A DNA stretch of 64,000 nucleotides. Origin: Novosphingobium sp. CECT 9465. GTDB taxonomy: Bacteria; Pseudomonadota; Alphaproteobacteria; Sphingomonadales; Sphingomonadaceae. The stretch's first letter is position 1. Each line of letters starts with the position of its first letter. Positions 61,058 through 64,000 of this stretch are shown here, in pieces. The translations under genes were made by a program, and so were the position numbers. The notes beneath the pieces were generated by a model. It was given only the letters and a program-made list of their open reading frames with translations, ran no database searches and had not been told where the DNA came from. The DNA is taken from NCBI RefSeq assembly GCF_920987055.1, contig NZ_CAKLBX010000001.1:2652501-2716500 (forward strand), written 5' to 3'.

Positions 61058-63178
61058 TCACTCCACCAGCATCAGCGCATCCAGCGCCACCACGCCCTCG
61101 CCCACCGGATGCAGGATCACAGGGTTAAGATCGATCTCGCGGATCGAAGGCTCCGCCCGCAGCACTTGCCCGACCTTGACGATCAGCTTCGCCAGCGCGG
61201 CCACATCCAGCGCGGGCGATCCGCGATAGCCGGAGAGCAGAGCTGCGCTCTTCAGCTTCATCAGTTCGGCCACAACCGCGTCCTCGGTCAGGTCCGCCGT
61301 CAGCAACCGCACGTCCTGCAGGATTTCCGCGGTCACCCCGCCAAAGCCCGCCAGCACCACCGGACCCCATTCGGGATCGTTCTTCGCGCCGACGATCATT
61401 TCCATACCGCGCTTTCCCATCGCCTCGATCAGCACGCCATCCAGCGCGATCTCCGTTGAGTAAGCCGCGACGTTATCGAAAATCCGGCGCCACGCGGCGC
61501 GCACGGCAGCGCCATCGGCCAGGTTCAGGATCACCCCGCCCGCGTCGCTTTTGTGGCTCAACGCAGGCGCCTGCGCCTTCATCGCCACGGGATAACCCAC
61601 CGCATCGGCAACTGCCACCGCATCGTCAGCGCTTGCCGCAAAACCGCCCTTGGGGAACGAAAGGCCAATCGGTCCCAGCAGTTCCTTCGATTTGTATTCG
61701 GGAATGACGCCCGAAACCATGACCAACCCGGCCAGTGGCGTTGGCGGCAGGTCATTGATCGACACATCCTGTGCCGCCCAGTGCGTCAACCGCGTCACCG
61801 CGCGCAATGCGCGTTCGGTGGTCGGGAACCACGGTACGCCCGCCGCCCGCAGCGCGGCAATGCGCTCGACGGGAACTTCGGCACCTTCATCCAGCCCGGC
61901 GAAGATCACCGGCTTGGTCAGCAGCTTGCCCTCAACCGCCGCCAGCACCGCCGGAAACTTGATCGCACACGTGATAGCCTCGGCCTGGATAATGCCAACG
62001 AACACCGTGCCTACCCGATCATCCGCCAGCAGCGCCTCTACACACCGCGTATAGATCGCAGGTTCGGAAAGGCCCTGCGCGGTGATGTCGAGCGGGTTGG
62101 ACACCGGCACGAACGGGGGCAACGCGGCGCGTAGCAGTGGTGAATCCTCATCGTGCAGGTCGGCCAGCGGCAGGTCCAGTTCTTCCGCCAGATCGAGCGT
62201 CAGCGCCTTGAATGCGCCGGATTCGCCCAGCACGGCTGTCTGGCCCGAAGGCAGCGCAGCGCAGCGCACCGCGATTTCGGCGATGTCACCCAGTTCTTCC
62301 AATGTCTCGGCAAAGATCACGCCCGCCCGCGAGACCATCGCCCGCATCAGCTTGTAATCGCCCGCCATCGCGCCGGTATGCGTTGCTGCGGATTCGCGGG
62401 CCGCGCTTGACTTGCCCGGATGCAGCAGGACCACCGGTTTGCCCGCCGCCTTCGCGCGCCGTGCCGCCGCCAGAAACGCCTGCGGCTTGCGGAATTGCTC
62501 CACGATCATGGCGATCACATGCGTGTCAGGCTGGTCGACCATCCAGTCAACGTAGTCCTCGACCCCGCTGGCCGCCTCGTTCCCCGTAGAAACCGAATAG
62601 GAAACACCCGCATCGCGCGCCAGCAGCATGGTGCCGAGCACCGCCGCCATGGCGCCCGATTGCGAAACGATACCGATCGCGCGCTTGCCCGCTGATGGTA
62701 CAGCATTGGTTTCCACGAATGTTAGCGGAATGCGGTCAACGTAATTGACCAGGCCAAGGCAGTTCGGCCCTTCGACCACCATGCCAGCCTCGCCCGCGAT
62801 CCGCGCAATCTCGCGCTGTTCGGCCAGGCCTTCCTCGCCGCCTTCGGCAAAACCTGCCGAGAAGATCACCACACCGCCGCATTTGCGCGCAGCAAGGCTC
62901 TTCACCGCATCCAGCACCCCTGCGCGCGGGATAGCCAGGACGGCCACGTCCACACCTTCGGGCAGGGCCTCGACCGATTGGTAGCAGCGCTTGCCCATGA
63001 TCTCTTCGCGCCTGGGGTTCACCGGATAGATGGCACCCGCATAACCGTTGCGGTCGAGATTGGTCAGCAGCGTCGCGCCCAGCGCGCCCGGCTTGTCCGA
63101 TGCGCCAACCACGGCGACCGACTTCGGGCGCAGGAAACGATCGAGCGCAGCATGGGACAGACTCGTTTCAACAGCCAT
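61058..63178 (-). CDS. ADP-forming acyl-CoA synthetase (acetate--CoA ligase family)
   Basis: A 706-residue fusion of CoA-binding (RPKSVAVVGASDKPGALG), succinyl-CoA-ligase-like (GIVSQSGAMAA, with phosphohistidine region ATHTGAMAGD) and ATP-grasp domains (GYPVAMKAQAPALSHKSDAGG, VLAGFGGVTAEIL). It interconverts acyl-CoA and acid with ATP. FerA, the feruloyl-CoA synthetase of Sphingobium, belongs to this superfamily, so an aromatic acid substrate is possible. ATG 63178 is preferred: GGAGG lies 6 bases before it, whereas the ATG at 63184 directly abuts that site. Confidence 0.88.
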   Translation of the reverse strand: MAVETSLSHAALDRFLRPKSVAVVGASDKPGALGATLLTNLDRNGYAGAIYPVNPRREEIMGKRCYQSVEALPEGVDVAVLAIPRAGVLDAVKSLAARKCGGVVIFSAGFAEGGEEGLAEQREIARIAGEAGMVVEGPNCLGLVNYVDRIPLTFVETNAVPSAGKRAIGIVSQSGAMAAVLGTMLLARDAGVSYSVSTGNEAASGVEDYVDWMVDQPDTHVIAMIVEQFRKPQAFLAAARRAKAAGKPVVLLHPGKSSAARESAATHTGAMAGDYKLMRAMVSRAGVIFAETLEELGDIAEIAVRCAALPSGQTAVLGESGAFKALTLDLAEELDLPLADLHDEDSPLLRAALPPFVPVSNPLDITAQGLSEPAIYTRCVEALLADDRVGTVFVGIIQAEAITCAIKFPAVLAAVEGKLLTKPVIFAGLDEGAEVPVERIAALRAAGVPWFPTTERALRAVTRLTHWAAQDVSINDLPPTPLAGLVMVSGVIPEYKSKELLGPIGLSFPKGGFAASADDAVAVADAVGYPVAMKAQAPALSHKSDAGGVILNLADGAAVRAAWRRIFDNVAAYSTEIALDGVLIEAMGKRGMEMIVGAKNDPEWGPVVLAGFGGVTAEILQDVRLLTADLTEDAVVAELMKLKSAALLSGYRGSPALDVAALAKLIVKVGQVLRAEPSIREIDLNPVILHPVGEGVVALDALMLVE

Positions 63179-63300
63179 TTGCATCCTCCGATTTCGCTAT
63201 GTCTTATAACAATTATCGGAGGAAGGACAAGTAGCCGCATGGCGCCTGAACGGCGCGCTTGCAGGATCGCGTCAAGCTGTCGGGCCGTCAGGGCTGGCCG

Positions 63301-63591
63301 TCAGGTCACCGGCTTCCAGTCGAACGTCAGTTCGCCTTCGCGGAACGCAAAGCGATTGATGTGATCGGCGACCACCATCTGCATCCGATCAAGATCGCCA
63401 TCCCCCTCCAAGCGGCAAGTGACGCTCAACGCATCGTCGGTTGCGACCAATTCCAATGGCCCGAACGGCAGCGCCACACGGCCCTGGCGGGAATCGAATG
63501 TCGCCTCGAACTTGTGCCCCCAGTGCTTGCACAATTGCTGAAGGTAACGGCTGGCGCTGGCGGTGCTGACGATGGCTCGGCTTGCAGGCAT
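63301..63591 (-). CDS. DUF2218 domain-containing protein
   Basis: A 96-residue protein: ASRAIVSTASASRYLQQLCKHWGHK, then an FDSRQGRVALPFG strand, LEGDGDLDRMQMVVADHINRFAFRE and FDWKP at the end. This is the DUF2218 pattern (small proteins often near iron-uptake genes in proteobacteria). The start MPASRA at 63591 gives the usual length; an upstream in-frame start would add 47 residues. No iron gene is adjacent here. Function is unknown. Confidence 0.85.
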   Translation of the reverse strand: MPASRAIVSTASASRYLQQLCKHWGHKFEATFDSRQGRVALPFGPLELVATDDALSVTCRLEGDGDLDRMQMVVADHINRFAFREGELTFDWKPVT

Positions 63592-63732
63592 GGAAAGGTC
63601 TTTCAGATCATCGATTGCTATATCAAAGATATATCTTTCATCGAAAAAGTCAACCTGCCCCCTCGCATGGAAGGTTGACGAACCGCCGCCGACCATGGCA
63701 AGCGCCTCCTCGTTAGGCCTTAACCGGCCCAT

Positions 63733-63806
63733 GCGGGTATAGCATAGTGGTAATGCACTAGCCTTCCAAGCTAGCTAGGCGGGTTCGATTCCCGCTACCC
63801 GCTCCA
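63733..63806 (+). tRNA. tRNA-Gly (anticodon TCC)
   Basis: Acceptor GCGGGTA pairs with TACCCGC, the anticodon stem CTAGC/GCTAG holds loop CTTCCAA (anticodon TCC), and the T-loop is GGTTCGATTC. The CCA end is encoded at 63804-63806. A complete 74-base tRNA. Confidence 0.96.
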
Positions 63807-64000
63807 ACTCCCTGTAGATTGCTATCCGCCCACGACTGGGCATTCCCCTACAAACCCATGATATTCCTAGGCTTATCAGCCGGTGGAGTTCACCCCCGTC
63901 AGCGCACAGCCATGTAGCGCTGGGGGCACAATTGAGGGGCATTTCATCTCGGCGCATCCCCATGCCCCCACCTTTCGGGGCATGTCGGTCAAGAGCGAGG
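63807..64000. other. Region after tRNA-Gly with GGGGCAT-type repeats; possible element edge
   Basis: Right after the tRNA 3' end the sequence is less GC-biased, then shows GGGGGCACA, GAGGGGCAT, CCCCATGCCCCCA and GGGGCATG within 80 bases. An ATG at 63982 (MSVKSE, behind CGGGGC) could start a gene running off the window, perhaps an integrase, since tRNA 3' ends are common attachment sites. No integrase sequence is visible, so this is only a suspicion. Confidence 0.35.

Noticed and set aside
1..64000. CRISPR array, rRNA operon or transposase
   Set aside because: No regularly spaced repeats, rRNA sequence or transposase motif was seen; the only repeated elements are the two palindromic units and short tandem motifs listed.

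Overview
The window is GC-rich chromosomal DNA with dense, overlapping gene starts and stops (many ATGA/GTGA junctions). Gene content points to an alphaproteobacterium of the Sphingomonadaceae, most likely Novosphingobium or a close relative. The supporting evidence is an NAD-linked fds-type formate dehydrogenase operon, a PutA with a divergent Lrp-type regulator, alphaproteobacterial petABC, a 111-Glu MetA, and a split B1/B2 lasso peptide cluster. The genus is an inference; no 16S rRNA lies in the window.

Layout: 0-3 kb holds a GH130 mannoside phosphorylase-like gene (cut by the left edge) and a GT4 glycosyltransferase with an alpha/alpha-barrel tail, followed by a TonB protein and a stand-alone receiver. 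From 4.4 to 10.8 kb runs fdsG-fdsB-mobA-fdsA-fdsD-fdhD, an operon for a molybdenum formate dehydrogenase and its cofactor maturation. Divergent from it is bioB-bioF-bioD. Then come putR-like/putA (proline catabolism) and an SDR gene.

19.2-28.2 kb is the accessory centrepiece: a lasso peptide gene cluster. A 51-residue precursor was translated by hand; its leader carries YxxPxLxxxGxxxxxT, and its predicted core GMSSAGSDAMGLLNMMGV has Gly1 and Asp8 placed for an 8-residue macrolactam ring. Around it are a RiPP recognition element (B1), a transglutaminase-like leader peptidase (B2, split by a frameshift), an asparagine-synthetase-like cyclase (C), an ABC exporter (D) and four probable tailoring enzymes: an HPr-kinase-like kinase, a PRMT-like methyltransferase, a 2OG-Fe(II) oxygenase and an NTP_transf_5 nucleotidyltransferase. 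The combination, the absence of both Arg and a C-terminal Ser from the core, and the B2 frameshift make this the most unusual part of the window.

28.2-48.7 kb is mostly housekeeping: tRNA-Leu(GAG), a zinc-ribbon membrane protein, ftsEX, a DUF218 protein, plsC, an Nramp-like transporter, tyrC-hisC, glnK-amtB with a convincing sigma-54 promoter, an EEP nuclease/phosphatase, a PNPOx-like protein, an alpha/beta hydrolase, prfC, an aldose-epimerase-like protein, pheS-pheT, an AraC-type regulator, rpmI-rplT, and metA preceded by a SAM-I-like riboswitch.

48.9-64 kb: bfd-bfr (iron storage, with candidate Fur boxes), yqgE, a small membrane protein with an AhpD-like protein, glnD (which modifies GlnK), an acyl-CoA synthetase, lgt with an NDUFAF7-like methyltransferase, petABC (cytochrome bc1), an ADP-forming acyl-CoA synthetase, a DUF2218 protein and tRNA-Gly(TCC). 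The last 190 bases after tRNA-Gly carry repeated GGGGCAT-like motifs and a possible gene start, which may be the edge of an integrated element. Two copies of a dispersed palindromic repeat occur at about 49.8 and 60.9 kb.
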